A DNA stretch of 64,000 nt. It comes from Mycobacterium aquaticum (GTDB taxonomy: Bacteria > Actinomycetota > Actinomycetes > Mycobacteriales > Mycobacteriaceae). The stretch covers positions 186,001-250,000 of the forward strand of contig NZ_MVHF01000003.1 of NCBI RefSeq assembly GCF_002086485.1, given 5' to 3'. Positions 20,391-31,410 of the stretch are shown here, in pieces (positions within the stretch are counted from its first letter, which is position 1; each line of letters begins with the position of its first letter). A program made the translations under genes and the position numbers. The notes under the pieces were generated by a model, which saw only the letters and a list, made by a program, of their open reading frames with translations, was not told where the DNA came from and made no database searches.

Positions 20391-22900
20391 CCACAACCGT
20401 CCTCGCGTACCTGCCCAGCCCGTCACAGGGCGTCTGGCATCTGGGGCCGGTACCGATCCGCGCGTATGCCCTGTGCATCATCGCCGGGATCGTTGCGGCA
20501 CTGATCATCGGTGACAGGCGGTGGGCGGCGCGCGGCGGCGAGCCGGGCGTCATCTACGACATCGCATTGTGGGCCGTGCCTTTCGGCCTCGTCGGCGGCC
20601 GGCTGTATCACGTCATGACCGACTGGCGCACCTACTTCGGCCCCGAAGGCAAGGGCCTGGCCGCGGCGTTCCAGGTCTGGGAGGGCGGCCTCGGCATCTG
20701 GGGTGCCGTCGCACTCGGCGCGGTCGGGGCCTGGATCGCATGTCGGCGACGCGGAATCCCGTTGCCTGCGTTCGGCGATGCCATCGCCCCCGGAATCGTC
20801 CTCGCACAAGCGATCGGCCGGTTCGGCAACTACTTCAACCAGGAACTCTACGGCCGCGCGACGTCGGTGCCGTGGGGTCTGGAGATCTACGATCGGCGCA
20901 ACGCCGCTGGCCTGCCCGATCAACTCAACGGCGTCTCCAACGGCACCGTGCTGGCGGTCGTGCACCCCACCTTTCTCTACGAGTTGTTGTGGAACCTGCT
21001 GATTTTCGCCCTGCTGATCTGGGTGGACCGGCGGTTCCGGATCGGCCACGGCCGGTTGTTCGCGCTGTACGTGGCCGGCTATTGCGTGGGTCGGTTCTGG
21101 GTGGAACTCATGCGCAGCGACGCCGCCACACATTTGGCCGGCATCCGCATCAACACCTTCACCTCGACGTTCGTGTTCATCGGTGCCGTCGTTTACATCA
21201 TGTTGGCCCCCAAGGGCCGTGAGGATCCTGCCACCTTGGCGGGCCGACCGCGTGACGAGTCCGATGAATCGGTGCTCGACGAGCTGGGCAAAGACCTGGT
21301 CGGCGTGGCGGCCGCATCGGGCGTCGTGGCGGCCGCGAAGGTCGCAGGCGACTCCGACACCGCAGACGAACATTCCGAGGACATGCACCCGGACGCCGTG
21401 GCAGAGGACGAAGGTGCCGATGCTGCCGCCGCGGTCGAGTTGAAGGCCATCGCGCCGCAGACCGACGAAGAGCCCGCAAGCGAGGGCGAGGCGGCCGACG
21501 CGACGCAACCTGAGGATGCCGCAGCCGCCGCCGACCCGACTGACGACAGCGAGCCCGTCACCGAGGCGCAAGCGCCGGAGTCCGAGGCTTCCGAGCCCGA
21601 AGCGGTCTCTGAGGACGAAGCAGCTGCAGAGGCGGTGACCGACGAGCCGGAGACGACCGAGGCAGAAGCCGCGGAGTCCGAAGGCGAGACCGAGCAGCCG
21701 GAAACTGAAGCCGACGCCGTCGCATCAGGGCCTGACGCCGAACCGGAAACCACTACGACTGAGGGCAAAGCATCCGCAGAGGCCGCAGACGACGAGCCCC
21801 AGGCGGTCCAGGCCGAGGCCGCGGAGTCCGAAGGTGAGACCGAGCAGCAGTCTGCGGTCGAACCCGCCGCAGAAGCCGCAACTGACGAGTCCGAGACGAC
21901 CCAGGCCGAAGTTGCAGAGTCCGAGGCCGAACCATCCGCGGAGCCGGAAAACACTACGACTCAGGACGAAGCACTCGAAGAGTCCGTGACCGACGAGCCC
22001 GAGACTGCCGACGGCGAAGCTGCGGAGCCAGAAGGCGAGAGCGAGCAGCCTGAGCCAGAAGCCGCCGAAGCATCAGAGTCTGACGCTGCCGAAACTGAGG
22101 ACGAGCCAGCGGCAGACGCCGCAACTGACGAGGCCGAGACAGGCGAGGCCGAAGGCGAGACCGAGCAACCGGAAACTGAAGCCGCCGAAGCATCAGAGTC
22201 TGACGCTGCCGAAACTGAGAGCGAACCAGCCGCAGACGCCGCGACCGACGAGGCCGAGACGTCCAAGGCCGGAGCTGACGAGCCCCAAGGAGAGACCGAG
22301 CAGCCCGAGCCTGAAGCCGTCGCCGACGCCGTCGCCGAGCCGGAAACCACCGAGCCTGAGGTGGAACCAGCCGCAGAAGATGCGACCGATGAGCCGGAAT
22401 CGACTGACTCCGAAGCCGAAGAGTCCGAGACCGAGCCAGCTGCGGACTCCGACGCCGCCGAGACTGAGAGCGAACCAGCCGCAGAAGCCTCAACTGACGA
22501 GGCCGAGCAGCCAGAACCTGAAGCCGACGCCGAAGCATCGGAGCCGGCTGCGGAGTCGGACGCTGCCGAGCCCGAGACAACCGAGCCCGAAGCTTCGGAG
22601 TCCGACTCCGAGGGTGAAGCAGCTGAGGAAGCTCCAACCGCAGAATCTGGGACGGCAGAAGACGACGCCGAAACCGGAGAGCCCGAGAAGGCCGACGCTG
22701 ATGACGCGGAAAGTGGTGACGCCACCGAAGCGACCGACGGCGAGGACACGGACGGGGCGACTGAGAACGCTGAATCCGATGCGGCAGAAGACGAATCGGC
22801 CAAGCCCGAGACGTCAAAAGTTGCCGCGACCACGCCCAGCACTCCGGCTGTACCGGCATCCGCGCCGCAGCGTCGTCGGTGGTGGCGACGCCGGCGCTGA
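20387..22900 (+). CDS. lgt: Prolipoprotein diacylglyceryl transferase with long acidic tail
   Basis: Lgt transfers diacylglycerol from phosphatidylglycerol to the lipobox cysteine of prolipoproteins at the plasma membrane. Residues 1 to about 275 are the catalytic membrane domain, with GRFGNYFNQELYG and HPTFLYELLWN. The remaining 550 or so residues are a low-complexity extension of Glu, Ala, Thr, Pro, Ser and Asp with degenerate repeats, ending in a basic RRRWWRRRR tail. Typical Lgt is about 290 residues and M. tuberculosis Lgt 468, so this is exceptionally long. TTG start overlaps the trpA stop by 4 bases. Confidence 0.95.
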   Translation: MTTTVLAYLPSPSQGVWHLGPVPIRAYALCIIAGIVAALIIGDRRWAARGGEPGVIYDIALWAVPFGLVGGRLYHVMTDWRTYFGPEGKGLAAAFQVWEGGLGIWGAVALGAVGAWIACRRRGIPLPAFGDAIAPGIVLAQAIGRFGNYFNQELYGRATSVPWGLEIYDRRNAAGLPDQLNGVSNGTVLAVVHPTFLYELLWNLLIFALLIWVDRRFRIGHGRLFALYVAGYCVGRFWVELMRSDAATHLAGIRINTFTSTFVFIGAVVYIMLAPKGREDPATLAGRPRDESDESVLDELGKDLVGVAAASGVVAAAKVAGDSDTADEHSEDMHPDAVAEDEGADAAAAVELKAIAPQTDEEPASEGEAADATQPEDAAAAADPTDDSEPVTEAQAPESEASEPEAVSEDEAAAEAVTDEPETTEAEAAESEGETEQPETEADAVASGPDAEPETTTTEGKASAEAADDEPQAVQAEAAESEGETEQQSAVEPAAEAATDESETTQAEVAESEAEPSAEPENTTTQDEALEESVTDEPETADGEAAEPEGESEQPEPEAAEASESDAAETEDEPAADAATDEAETGEAEGETEQPETEAAEASESDAAETESEPAADAATDEAETSKAGADEPQGETEQPEPEAVADAVAEPETTEPEVEPAAEDATDEPESTDSEAEESETEPAADSDAAETESEPAAEASTDEAEQPEPEADAEASEPAAESDAAEPETTEPEASESDSEGEAAEEAPTAESGTAEDDAETGEPEKADADDAESGDATEATDGEDTDGATENAESDAAEDESAKPETSKVAATTPSTPAVPASAPQRRRWWRRRR
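21250..22800 (+). repeat. Degenerate acidic repeats in lgt tail
   Basis: The coding sequence repeats blocks such as ESDAAETESEPAADAATDEA and DEPETTEAEAAESEGETEQP. Two near-identical DNA copies are visible around 22062-22130 and 22182-22250. The organisation suggests expansion by slippage or unequal recombination, so repeat number may vary between strains. The encoded segment is predicted to be disordered and strongly acidic. Confidence 0.85.
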
Positions 22901-22963
22901 CTTCACGTCGGAACGTGAGCGTGAGGGCGGCTTGAACGAGTCCCGTTCTGGCATGCTGTGAAC

Positions 22964-23407
22964 ATGACCGATCGCCCGGAATACGGCGCCGGTGCCGAAG
23001 GCTCGGTACCGCCGTTCCCGCCGCCCGCGGGTTATCCACCGCCACCTCCCGGCTACGGGCCGCAGCCGGGGTACCCACCACCGGGATACGGGCAGCCCAA
23101 TGGCTATTGCCCGCCCCCGGCGTATGTCGATCCGTCGGCGCCCTACGGGCGCCACCCGCTGACCGGCGAGCCGTTCTCGGACAAGTCGAAGGTCACCGCC
23201 GGGCTGCTGCAGCTGCTGGGCTTCTTCGGACTCGTGGGTATCGGGCGCATCTACATCGGCGACACCACCATGGGCGTCATTCAACTGGTCGTCGGGATCC
23301 TGACGTGCGGTATCGGCGCCTGGATCTGGGGCGTCATCGACGCGATCCTCATCTTCACCGACAAGGTCCGGGACACGAACGGCCGTCCGCTGCGCGATGG
23401 CACCTAA
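22964..23407 (+). CDS. TM2-domain membrane protein with Pro-rich N-terminus
   Basis: 147-residue protein. About 60 N-terminal residues are Pro/Gly/Tyr-rich (PPPPGYGPQPGYPP type). A TM2 domain follows, with two helices around LLQLLGFFGLVGIGRIYIGD and the second at VVGILTCGIGAWIWGVIDAI. Function unknown; TM2 proteins are small envelope proteins. ATG at 22964 chosen; a GTG codon six bases earlier is an alternative. Overlaps the next gene by 11 bases. Confidence 0.85.
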   Translation: MTDRPEYGAGAEGSVPPFPPPAGYPPPPPGYGPQPGYPPPGYGQPNGYCPPPAYVDPSAPYGRHPLTGEPFSDKSKVTAGLLQLLGFFGLVGIGRIYIGDTTMGVIQLVVGILTCGIGAWIWGVIDAILIFTDKVRDTNGRPLRDGT

Positions 23408-23810
23408 CTCGGGCCTGAGCACCGCGACGACGCGCTACGGTGCGCTCGGCGCCGGTGTCATGCTCACCGGGGCGCTCGCGTACACCGCGGTGGCCGACCC
23501 ACACCGACCCGGATTCCTGTTCCCGCCATGCCCCTTCAAGCTGATGACCGGCTGGAACTGCCCGGCGTGCGGTGGGTTGCGGATGACGCACGATGTGCTG
23601 CACGGAGACCTGGGGGCAGCGGTGGTCGACAACGCGTTCGCGCTGGTCGGTCTTCCGCTGCTGGCGGCCTGGGTTCTGGTGCGCTGGCGGTTGGGCAAGC
23701 CGGTCTTCCCGGCGCCGGCTGTCGCGACCATCCTGGTCGCTGCCGTCATCTGGACTGTGGTCCGAAATCTGCCCGGCTTCCCGCTGATTCCCACATTCGT
23801 TGGTCTGTAG
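23397..23810 (+). CDS. DUF2752 membrane protein
   Basis: 137 residues, with hydrophobic helices near 15-30, 75-95 and 105-125. The family signature CPFKLMTGWNCPACGGLRMTH carries three cysteines (here described as C-P-F ... C-P-A-C-G), probably on the outer face or in a metal or redox site. Function unknown. It overlaps the TM2 gene by 11 bases, so the two are likely co-translated; the same pair precedes gltB in related mycobacteria. Confidence 0.85.
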   Translation: MAPNSGLSTATTRYGALGAGVMLTGALAYTAVADPHRPGFLFPPCPFKLMTGWNCPACGGLRMTHDVLHGDLGAAVVDNAFALVGLPLLAAWVLVRWRLGKPVFPAPAVATILVAAVIWTVVRNLPGFPLIPTFVGL

Positions 23811-23827
23811 CCGCCGACCTGCACTGA

Positions 23828-23885
23828 TACACTCGTAATTCGGGCCGGTGCAGTCCCGGAGCAAGGATGTTCCGGACTGTGGAGG
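23828..23885 (+). promoter_or_regulatory. gltB promoter candidate, 5' hairpin and RBS
   Basis: TACACT (23828-23833) fits a SigA -10. Downstream, CAGTCCCGGA (23851-23860) pairs with TCCGGACTG (23871-23879) apart from one bulged C, forming a hairpin that ends one base before the GGAGG ribosome-binding site (23881-23885). No good -35 is visible. The hairpin could influence ribosome access. Confidence 0.45.
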
Positions 23886-23895
23886 TGCGATCCAG

Positions 23896-26800
23896 GTGCT
23901 TTTCTCGGCATTGCCAGACGCGCAGGGCCTATACGACCCTGCAAACGAGGCAGATTCCTGCGGCGTCGCGATGATCGCCGACATTCAAGGACGACGGTCA
24001 CACGGCATCGTCGCCAACGGACTCGAAGCACTCGAAAATCTCGAGCACCGCGGCGCGGCCGGCGCCGAACCGAACAGTGGCGACGGCGCTGGCATCCTGC
24101 TGCAGCTGCCCGTCGAGCTGCTCAGCGAGGTGGTCGACTTCGCTCTTCCCGCTCCCAACGCTGACGGCGCGAACACCTTCGCCGCCGGTATCTGCTTCCT
24201 CCCGCAGGACCCGGTGGTTCGCCAGAGCACCCGCGAGCGGATCGAAGCCATCGCCGCCGAAGAGGGGCTGGAAGTTCTGGGCTGGCGTGCGGTACCGGTC
24301 GACCCCGACGGTGCCGGCGTGGGCATGACGGCCCTTGGCTGCATGCCCTACATGGCTCAGCTGTTCGTCGCTGCCCCGGAGGTGGCCGGCGGCCGACCGG
24401 GCGGTATCGACCTGGACCGGCGCGTGTACCCGCTGCGCAAACGCGCGGAGCGCTGCGACGTCTACTTCCCGTCGCTGTCCAGCCGGACCATCGTCTACAA
24501 GGGCATGCTGACGACACTGCAGCTGCCGCAGTACTTTTCAGATCTGCGCGACGAGCGCTGTCAAAGCGCCATCGCGATCGTGCACAGCCGGTTCTCCACC
24601 AACACGTTCCCGTCCTGGCCGCTGGCCCACCCGTTCCGCTTCGTCGCCCACAACGGTGAGATCAACACTGTTCGCGGCAACCGCAACCGCATGCACGCCC
24701 GCGAAGCGATGCTGGCCAGTGCACACATCCCCGGCGATCTGAGCCGGCTGTCGCCGATCTGCACGCCCGACGCCTCCGACTCGGCTTCCTTCGACGAGGT
24801 TCTGGAACTGCTCCACCTGGGTGGCCGTAGCCTGCCACACGCCGTGCTGATGATGATTCCGGAGGCGTGGGAGAACGCCACCACGATGGATTCGGCCGAA
24901 CGGGACTTCTGGCAGTTCCACGCCTCGCTCATGGAGCCGTGGGACGGCCCGGCCTGCGTGACCTTCACCGATGGCACTTTGGTCGGAGCAGTGTTGGACC
25001 GCAACGGTTTACGCCCCGGCCGGTGGTGGCGTACGGTCGACGACCGCATCATCCTGGCCAGCGAGAGCGGCGTGCTGGGCGTACCGTCGGGCGAGATCGT
25101 CGCCAAGGGCCGGCTGCAGCCCGGCAAGATGCTCCTGGTCGACACCGCTGCCGGCCGTATCGTGTCCGACGACGAGATCAAGGAGCAGTTGGCGCAGGCC
25201 GAACCATATGGTGAGTGGCTGCACGCCGGGCTGCTGGACCTTGCCACCCTGCCCGATCGGGCCCACATGCAGCCCAACCACGAGTCCGTCGTGCGTCGGC
25301 AGATCGCTTTCGGTTACACCGAGGAGGAGCTGCGGATCCTGCTGACGCCCATGGCGGCCTCGGGTGCCGAGCCCCTCGGGTCGATGGGCACCGATACGCC
25401 GACGGCGGTGCTCTCGTCGCGGTCGCGATTGCTCTACGACTACTTCGTCGAATTGTTTGCGCAGGTGACCAACCCACCGCTGGACGCCATCCGTGAGGCG
25501 GTGGTCACCTCCATGGCCCGGGTGATGGGGCCGGAGGAGAACCTGCTCGCACCCAGTGCTGCGTCATGTCGCCAGATCGTGCTGCGCTGGCCGGTTCTGG
25601 ACAACGACGAGCTGAGCAAGATCGTCCACATCAACGACGACGGCGAACATCCGGGGTTGCGCTCCACCGTGTTGCGTGCGCTCTACGACGTCGAACGCGG
25701 CGGTGACGGCCTCGCCGAGGCCGTCGAGGAGCTGCGCCTGCGGGCCAGCGAGGCGATCGCCAAAGGCGCACGCACCCTGGTGATCTCCGACCGCGACTCG
25801 GACCACACCCGAGCACCGATCCCGTCGTTGCTCGCGGTGTCGGCGGTGCACCACCATCTGGTCCGCACCAAGGAACGCACCAAGGTGGCATTGGTGGTGG
25901 AAAGCGGTGATGCCCGCGAGGTTCACCACATCGCGATGCTCATCGGATTCGGTGCGGCGGCGGTCAACCCGTATCTGGCGTTCGAGTCGATCGAAGACCT
26001 GATCCGCGAAGGTGAGCTCACCGGCATCGAGCCGGCCGCGGCAGTCCGGAACTACGTCAAGGCCCTCGGCAAGGGCGTGGTCAAGGTGATGAGCAAGATG
26101 GGCATCTCCACCGTCGGGTCCTACACCGGAGCACAGGTTTTCGAGGCGATCGGACTCGACCGCGGAGTGGTCGAGGAGTACTTCACCGGCACCACCAGCC
26201 AGCTCGGCGGGGTCGGTCTTGACGTGCTCGCCGAAGAGGTCAAGCTGCGGCATCGACGTGCCTATCCGGAGAACCCGACCGAACGTGTCCATCGCCGGCT
26301 CGAGGTCGGCGGTGAGTACGGTTTCCGGCGGGAGGGCGAGCTGCATCTGTTCACTCCGGAAGTGGTGTTCCTGCTGCAGCATTCGACGCGGACCGGCCGA
26401 CGGGACATTTTCGCCAAGTACTCCGAGGAGGTCGATCGACTGTCCCGCGAAGGCGGGGCACTGCGCGGCCTGTTCGAGTTCAAACACGGGCTGCGGGCGC
26501 CGGTGCCGCTGAACGAGGTGGAACCCGTTGAATCGATCGTGTCGCGTTTCAACACGGGCGCGATGAGCTACGGTTCGATCTCCGCCGAGGCCCACGAGAC
26601 CATGGCGATCGCCATGAACAAGCTCGGTGGCCGCTCCAACAGCGGTGAGGGCGGCGAGGACGTCGGCCGACTCTATGACCCGCTGCGGCGCAGTGCGGTC
26701 AAGCAGGTCGCCTCGGGCCGGTTCGGTGTGACGAGCGACTACCTGGTCAACGCCACCGACATCCAGATCAAGATGGCTCAAGGCGCGAAACCCGGTGAGG

Positions 26801-28452
26801 GCGGCCAGCTTCCGGGCTACAAGGTGTACCCGAGCATCGCCAAGACCAGGCACTCCACTCCCGGTGTCGGGCTCATCTCGCCACCGCCGCACCACGACAT
26901 CTACTCGATCGAGGACCTCGCGCAGCTCATTCACGACCTCAAGAACGCCAACTCCGAGGCACGCATCCACGTCAAGCTGGTCAGCAGTGTCGGGGTGGGC
27001 ACCGTGGCCGCCGGTGTGTCCAAGGCGCACGCCGACGTCGTGCTGATCTCCGGGTATGACGGCGGCACCGGTGCCGCACCACTCACTTCGCTCAAGCATG
27101 CCGGGGCGCCGTGGGAGATCGGCCTGGCCGACGCGCAGCAGACGTTGGTGCTCAACGGTTTACGTGACCGCATCACCGTGCAGTGTGACGGTGGCCTGCG
27201 CACGGCGCGCGATGTCATGGTGGCGGCGCTGCTGGGTGCCGAGGAGTTCGGTTTTGCGACCGCACCGCTGGTGGTGGCGGGCTGCATCATGATGCGGGTG
27301 TGCCACCTCGACACCTGCCCGGTCGGGGTCGCCACCCAGAATCCCGAACTGCGGGCCCGGTTCAACGGCAAGCCCGAGTTCGTGGAGAACTTCTTCACCT
27401 TCATCGCCGAGGACATCCGCCGCTACCTGGCCGAGTTGGGCTTCCGCAGTATCGATGAGGCGGTCGGCCACGCCGAGATGCTCGACACCGCGCCCGGTGT
27501 CGCGCACTGGAAGAGCCGTGGGCTGGACCTCAGCCCGATCTTCACGGTGTCCACCGACGCCCATGGCGCCAAGCTGCCCCAACGTCGCCGGTTGCGCGGT
27601 CAGGAGCATGGCTTGGAGCAGGCCCTGGACCGCACCCTGATTCAACTCTGCGAGGGCGCACTGGAAGACGCGCACCCGGTCCGCCTGGAACTGCCGGTCC
27701 GCAACGTCAACCGCACGGTCGGTACCCTGCTCGGTTCCGAGGTCACGCGCCGCTACGGTGCGACCGGTTTGCCCGACGACACCATCCACGTGACCCTGAC
27801 GGGATCGGCCGGGCAGTCGATAGGGGCGTTCCTGCCGCCCGGTATCACCCTCGATCTCATCGGCGACGCGAATGACTATGTGGGCAAAGGTCTTTCCGGC
27901 GGCCGGGTGATCGTGCGGCCGCCCGACGACGTGTTGTTCCTGCCCGAGGACAACGTCATCGCGGGCAACACCCTGCTCTACGGGGCGGTCTCGGGTGAGG
28001 TCTTCCTGCGCGGCCGGGTGGGAGAGCGGTTCTGCGCGCGCAATTCCGGCGCGTTGGCCGTCGCCGAAGGCGTCGGCGACCACGCCTGCGAATACATGAC
28101 CGGGGGCCGCGTGGTGGTGCTGGGCCGCACCGGCCGCAACATGGCTGCGGGTATGTCCGGTGGGATCGCCTACGTGCTGGGCCTGGATCCTGCGAAGGTC
28201 AACACCGAGATGGTGCAGCTGCAGGCGCTCGAGCCCGAGGACCTGACCTGGCTGCAGGCGGTTGTGGCCCGCCACGCCCAGTACACCGACAGCACCGTGG
28301 CCAAGTCGGTGTTGTCCGACTGGTCAAGGCGCAGTTCACAATTCACCAAAATCATGCCGACCGACTATCAGCGCGTGCTGCAGGCCACCCGGATGGCCAA
28401 GGCGGAGGGCCGCGATGTCGACAACGCGATCATGGAGGCCAGCCGTGGCTGA
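23896..28452 (+). CDS. gltB: Glutamate synthase (NADPH) large subunit
   Basis: Makes glutamate from glutamine and 2-oxoglutarate together with GltD. About 1518 residues. N-terminal class II amidotransferase whose nucleophile is C22 in EADSCGVAM, so a 21-residue propeptide would be removed. A central FMN domain follows, then the Fe-S cysteines in [15 protein letters not shown], and a C-terminal beta-helix. GTG at 23896 is chosen because GGAGG lies 10 bases upstream; an earlier in-frame ATG would sit inside the 5' hairpin. Overlaps gltD by 8 bases. Confidence 0.96.
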   Translation: MLFSALPDAQGLYDPANEADSCGVAMIADIQGRRSHGIVANGLEALENLEHRGAAGAEPNSGDGAGILLQLPVELLSEVVDFALPAPNADGANTFAAGICFLPQDPVVRQSTRERIEAIAAEEGLEVLGWRAVPVDPDGAGVGMTALGCMPYMAQLFVAAPEVAGGRPGGIDLDRRVYPLRKRAERCDVYFPSLSSRTIVYKGMLTTLQLPQYFSDLRDERCQSAIAIVHSRFSTNTFPSWPLAHPFRFVAHNGEINTVRGNRNRMHAREAMLASAHIPGDLSRLSPICTPDASDSASFDEVLELLHLGGRSLPHAVLMMIPEAWENATTMDSAERDFWQFHASLMEPWDGPACVTFTDGTLVGAVLDRNGLRPGRWWRTVDDRIILASESGVLGVPSGEIVAKGRLQPGKMLLVDTAAGRIVSDDEIKEQLAQAEPYGEWLHAGLLDLATLPDRAHMQPNHESVVRRQIAFGYTEEELRILLTPMAASGAEPLGSMGTDTPTAVLSSRSRLLYDYFVELFAQVTNPPLDAIREAVVTSMARVMGPEENLLAPSAASCRQIVLRWPVLDNDELSKIVHINDDGEHPGLRSTVLRALYDVERGGDGLAEAVEELRLRASEAIAKGARTLVISDRDSDHTRAPIPSLLAVSAVHHHLVRTKERTKVALVVESGDAREVHHIAMLIGFGAAAVNPYLAFESIEDLIREGELTGIEPAAAVRNYVKALGKGVVKVMSKMGISTVGSYTGAQVFEAIGLDRGVVEEYFTGTTSQLGGVGLDVLAEEVKLRHRRAYPENPTERVHRRLEVGGEYGFRREGELHLFTPEVVFLLQHSTRTGRRDIFAKYSEEVDRLSREGGALRGLFEFKHGLRAPVPLNEVEPVESIVSRFNTGAMSYGSISAEAHETMAIAMNKLGGRSNSGEGGEDVGRLYDPLRRSAVKQVASGRFGVTSDYLVNATDIQIKMAQGAKPGEGGQLPGYKVYPSIAKTRHSTPGVGLISPPPHHDIYSIEDLAQLIHDLKNANSEARIHVKLVSSVGVGTVAAGVSKAHADVVLISGYDGGTGAAPLTSLKHAGAPWEIGLADAQQTLVLNGLRDRITVQCDGGLRTARDVMVAALLGAEEFGFATAPLVVAGCIMMRVCHLDTCPVGVATQNPELRARFNGKPEFVENFFTFIAEDIRRYLAELGFRSIDEAVGHAEMLDTAPGVAHWKSRGLDLSPIFTVSTDAHGAKLPQRRRLRGQEHGLEQALDRTLIQLCEGALEDAHPVRLELPVRNVNRTVGTLLGSEVTRRYGATGLPDDTIHVTLTGSAGQSIGAFLPPGITLDLIGDANDYVGKGLSGGRVIVRPPDDVLFLPEDNVIAGNTLLYGAVSGEVFLRGRVGERFCARNSGALAVAEGVGDHACEYMTGGRVVVLGRTGRNMAAGMSGGIAYVLGLDPAKVNTEMVQLQALEPEDLTWLQAVVARHAQYTDSTVAKSVLSDWSRRSSQFTKIMPTDYQRVLQATRMAKAEGRDVDNAIMEASRG

Positions 28453-29947
28453 TCCGACCGGATTCCTGCGAGTACCCAAGGTGGAGGCCGCCAAGCGGCC
28501 CGTCGATGAACGCATCGGGGACTGGCGTGAGGTGTACGAACGGCAGAACCCGCATGAGCGGGCCGGCGAGGTCGCGCAGCAGGCCCGCCGCTGCATGGAC
28601 TGCGGTATCCCGTTCTGTCACTCGGGAACTGCGGGTTGCCCACTGGGCAACCTGATCCCGGAGTGGAACGACCTGGTGCGCCGCGGCCGCTGGGACGCGG
28701 CCAGCGACCGTCTGCACGCCACCAACAACTTCCCGGAGTTCACCGGCCGGTTGTGCCCGGCGCCGTGTGAGGCGGCATGCGTCCTCTCGATCAGCGAGGA
28801 GCAGACCGGCGGTAGCGTCACCATCAAGCGCATCGAACAGACCATCGCCGACCAGGCCTGGCTCGACGGTACGGTCGAGCCCCAGCCTGCCGCCATCAGC
28901 ACCGGCAAGAGCGTCGCGGTGGTGGGCTCGGGTCCCGCGGGGCTGGCCGCGGCCCAGCAGCTCACCCGAGCAGGCCACGACGTCACGGTCTACGAACGCG
29001 ATGACCGGCTCGGCGGGCTGCTGCGCTACGGCATCCCGGAGTACAAGCTGGAGAAGTCGGTTCTCGATCAGCGGCTGGCCCAGATGAGGGCCGAGGGCAC
29101 CCGGTTCGTCACCGAATGCGAGGTGGGTGTCGACCTGTCGGTCGAGCAGTTGCGCGCCCGGCACCAGGCCGTTGTACTGGCGGTCGGCGCGCTGCGGGCT
29201 CGCGACAACGATGTGCCCGGCCGCGATCTGGCGGGGGTGCACCTGGCGATGGATCACCTCGTACCGGCCAATCGGGAATGTGAGGGCGACGGTCCGTCAC
29301 CGCTGTCGGCCGCCGGGCGTCACGTGGTCATCATCGGTGGCGGTGACACTGGGGCCGACTGTCTGGGCACCGCGCACCGGCAGGGTGCGAAATCGGTGAC
29401 GCAGTTGGACTACAACCCGGAGCCGCCGGGAACCCGTGACGAGTCCCTCTCACCCTGGCCGACGTGGCCGCTGGTCCTGCGTACCTCACCGGCGCACGCG
29501 GAGGGCGGAGCCCGCCACTTCGAGGTGGCGGTACAGCGGTTCATCGGCGACGACACGGGTCATCTGCGGGCGATGGAGATCGCCGAGGTACGGGTCACCC
29601 GCGACGCCGAGGGCCGCCGCCAGATCACCCCGGTCGGGGAATCGCTTGAGATCCCGTGCGACCTGGCGTTGTTGGCGATCGGGTTCGAGGGTGTCGAACA
29701 CATGGCCCTGCTCGACGGGCTCGGTCTGCAGCTAAACGGGCGCGGTGCAGTGCCGTGCGGCTCGGACTGGCAGACCGACGCACCGGGCGTGTTCGTCTGC
29801 GGTGATGCCCACCGCGGAGCGTCGTTGGTGGTGTGGGCCATCGCCGAGGGCCGCAGCGCGGCCCACGCGGTCGACGCCTACCTGATGGGTGAATCCGACC
29901 TGCCGGCGCCGGTGCGCCCGGGTGTGCTGCCGCTGGCCGTCGTCTGA
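28445..29947 (+). CDS. gltD: Glutamate synthase (NADPH) small subunit
   Basis: Flavoprotein that passes NADPH electrons to GltB. 500 residues. The N-terminal cysteine clusters [17 protein letters not shown] and [10 protein letters not shown] bind two [4Fe-4S] centres. FAD motif [15 protein letters not shown] is near 160 and NADPH motif [11 protein letters not shown] near 300. GTG start overlaps the gltB stop. Confidence 0.96.
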   Translation: MADPTGFLRVPKVEAAKRPVDERIGDWREVYERQNPHERAGEVAQQARRCMDCGIPFCHSGTAGCPLGNLIPEWNDLVRRGRWDAASDRLHATNNFPEFTGRLCPAPCEAACVLSISEEQTGGSVTIKRIEQTIADQAWLDGTVEPQPAAISTGKSVAVVGSGPAGLAAAQQLTRAGHDVTVYERDDRLGGLLRYGIPEYKLEKSVLDQRLAQMRAEGTRFVTECEVGVDLSVEQLRARHQAVVLAVGALRARDNDVPGRDLAGVHLAMDHLVPANRECEGDGPSPLSAAGRHVVIIGGGDTGADCLGTAHRQGAKSVTQLDYNPEPPGTRDESLSPWPTWPLVLRTSPAHAEGGARHFEVAVQRFIGDDTGHLRAMEIAEVRVTRDAEGRRQITPVGESLEIPCDLALLAIGFEGVEHMALLDGLGLQLNGRGAVPCGSDWQTDAPGVFVCGDAHRGASLVVWAIAEGRSAAHAVDAYLMGESDLPAPVRPGVLPLAVV

Positions 29948-29960
29948 ATCGATCAACGAC

Positions 29961-29975
29961 TATGCTCTGAACCCG
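29961..29975 (+). promoter_or_regulatory. Probable leaderless pyk promoter
   Basis: TATGCT at 29961-29966 is a good -10, and the GTG start of pyk lies eight bases beyond it, with no ribosome-binding site between. This arrangement predicts transcription starting at the G of the start codon, as is common in mycobacteria. No clear -35. Confidence 0.45.
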
Positions 29976-31393
29976 TGAACCGACGCGGGAAGATCGTTTG
30001 TACGATGGGTCCGGCTACTAGCACCGACGCGATGGTCAAATCGCTGGTCGAAGCCGGAATGGATGTAGCGCGGCTGAACTTCAGCCATGGCGACTACGCG
30101 GATCATGAGGCTGCGTACCGCAGGGTCCGGACAGCAGCCGATGAGACCGGGCACGCAGTCGGTGTGCTCGCCGACCTGCAGGGACCGAAGATCCGCCTCG
30201 GACGCTTCGCCGACGGGCCGACCGTGTGGGCGACCGGCGAGACGGTGCGGATCACCGTCGACGAGTGCGCCGGAACCCACGACCGGGTGTCGACCACCTA
30301 CAAGCGGCTGGCCGAGGACGCCGTGGCAGGGGACCGGGTGCTGGTCGATGACGGCAATGTCGGTCTGATCGTCGAGAGCATCGAGGGCAACGACGTGGTC
30401 TGCAAGGTCACCGAGGGTGGCCCGGTCAGCAACAACAAGGGCATGTCGCTGCCCGGCATGAACGTGTCTGCCCCGGCACTGTCGGAGAAAGACATCAAGG
30501 ACCTGGAATTCGCGCTGCAGCTGGGCGTCGACCTGGTCGCGCTGTCGTTCGTCCGCTCGCCGGCAGACATCGAGCTGGTGCATGAGGTGATGGACCGCGT
30601 CGGGCGCCGCGTTCCGGTGATCGCGAAGCTGGAGAAGCCCGAGGCCGTCGAGAATCTCGAGGCCATCGTGCTGGCATTCGACGCCGTGATGGTGGCCCGT
30701 GGCGACCTCGGCGTGGAGCTGCCGCTGGAAGAGGTGCCGCTGGTTCAGAAGCGGGCGATCCAGATCGCGAGGGAGAACGCCAAACCCGTCATCGTCGCCA
30801 CGCAGATGCTGGAGTCGATGATCGACAGCTCGCGCCCGACCCGGGCCGAGGCCTCCGACGTCGCCAACGCGGTGCTCGACGGCGCGGACGCGGTCATGCT
30901 CTCGGGTGAGACCTCCGTGGGCAAGCACCCGCTGGAGACGGTGCGGACCATGGCCCGCATCATCCACGCGGTCGAGGAGAACTCGGTCGTGGTGCCGCCG
31001 CTGACCCACGTTCCGCGTACCAAGCGCGGTGTCATCTCGTATGCGGCGCGCGACATCGGTGAGCGGCTGGACGCCAAGGCGCTGGTCGCGTTCACCCAGT
31101 CGGGCGACACGGTGCGCCGACTGGCCCGGCTGCACACGCCGCTGCCGGTGCTGGCGTTCACCGCACTGCCCGAGGTGCGCAGCCAGCTCGCCCTGACCTG
31201 GGGTACCGAGACGTTCATCGTCCCGCAGATGTCCAGCACCGACGACATGATCCGTCAGGTCGACAAGTCGTTGTTGGAGCTCGGCCGCTACAAGCGCGGT
31301 GAGCTGGTGGTCATCGTCGCGGGTGCTCCTCCGGGCACAGTAGGCTCCACGAATCTGATCCATGTGCACCGCATCGGTGAGGAGGACGTCTAA
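29975..31393 (+). CDS. pykA: Pyruvate kinase
   Basis: Glycolytic enzyme converting PEP and ADP to pyruvate and ATP. 472 residues, with N-terminal RRGKIVCTMGPATS, RLNFSHG (substrate Arg), IAKLEKPEAVENL with the catalytic Lys, MVARGDLGVE metal-binding region and TQMLESMI. The C-terminal allosteric domain is present. It follows gltD and precedes tesB as in M. tuberculosis (Rv1617-Rv1618). Confidence 0.96.
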   Translation: MNRRGKIVCTMGPATSTDAMVKSLVEAGMDVARLNFSHGDYADHEAAYRRVRTAADETGHAVGVLADLQGPKIRLGRFADGPTVWATGETVRITVDECAGTHDRVSTTYKRLAEDAVAGDRVLVDDGNVGLIVESIEGNDVVCKVTEGGPVSNNKGMSLPGMNVSAPALSEKDIKDLEFALQLGVDLVALSFVRSPADIELVHEVMDRVGRRVPVIAKLEKPEAVENLEAIVLAFDAVMVARGDLGVELPLEEVPLVQKRAIQIARENAKPVIVATQMLESMIDSSRPTRAEASDVANAVLDGADAVMLSGETSVGKHPLETVRTMARIIHAVEENSVVVPPLTHVPRTKRGVISYAARDIGERLDAKALVAFTQSGDTVRRLARLHTPLPVLAFTALPEVRSQLALTWGTETFIVPQMSSTDDMIRQVDKSLLELGRYKRGELVVIVAGAPPGTVGSTNLIHVHRIGEEDV

Positions 31394-31410
31394 ACGAGGA
31401 GAGGGGCCCG

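Noticed and set aside
23848..23895. Earlier gltB start at the upstream ATG
   Set aside because: It lies before the RBS hairpin and would lengthen the propeptide without an RBS; GTG at 23896 has GGAGG at proper spacing.
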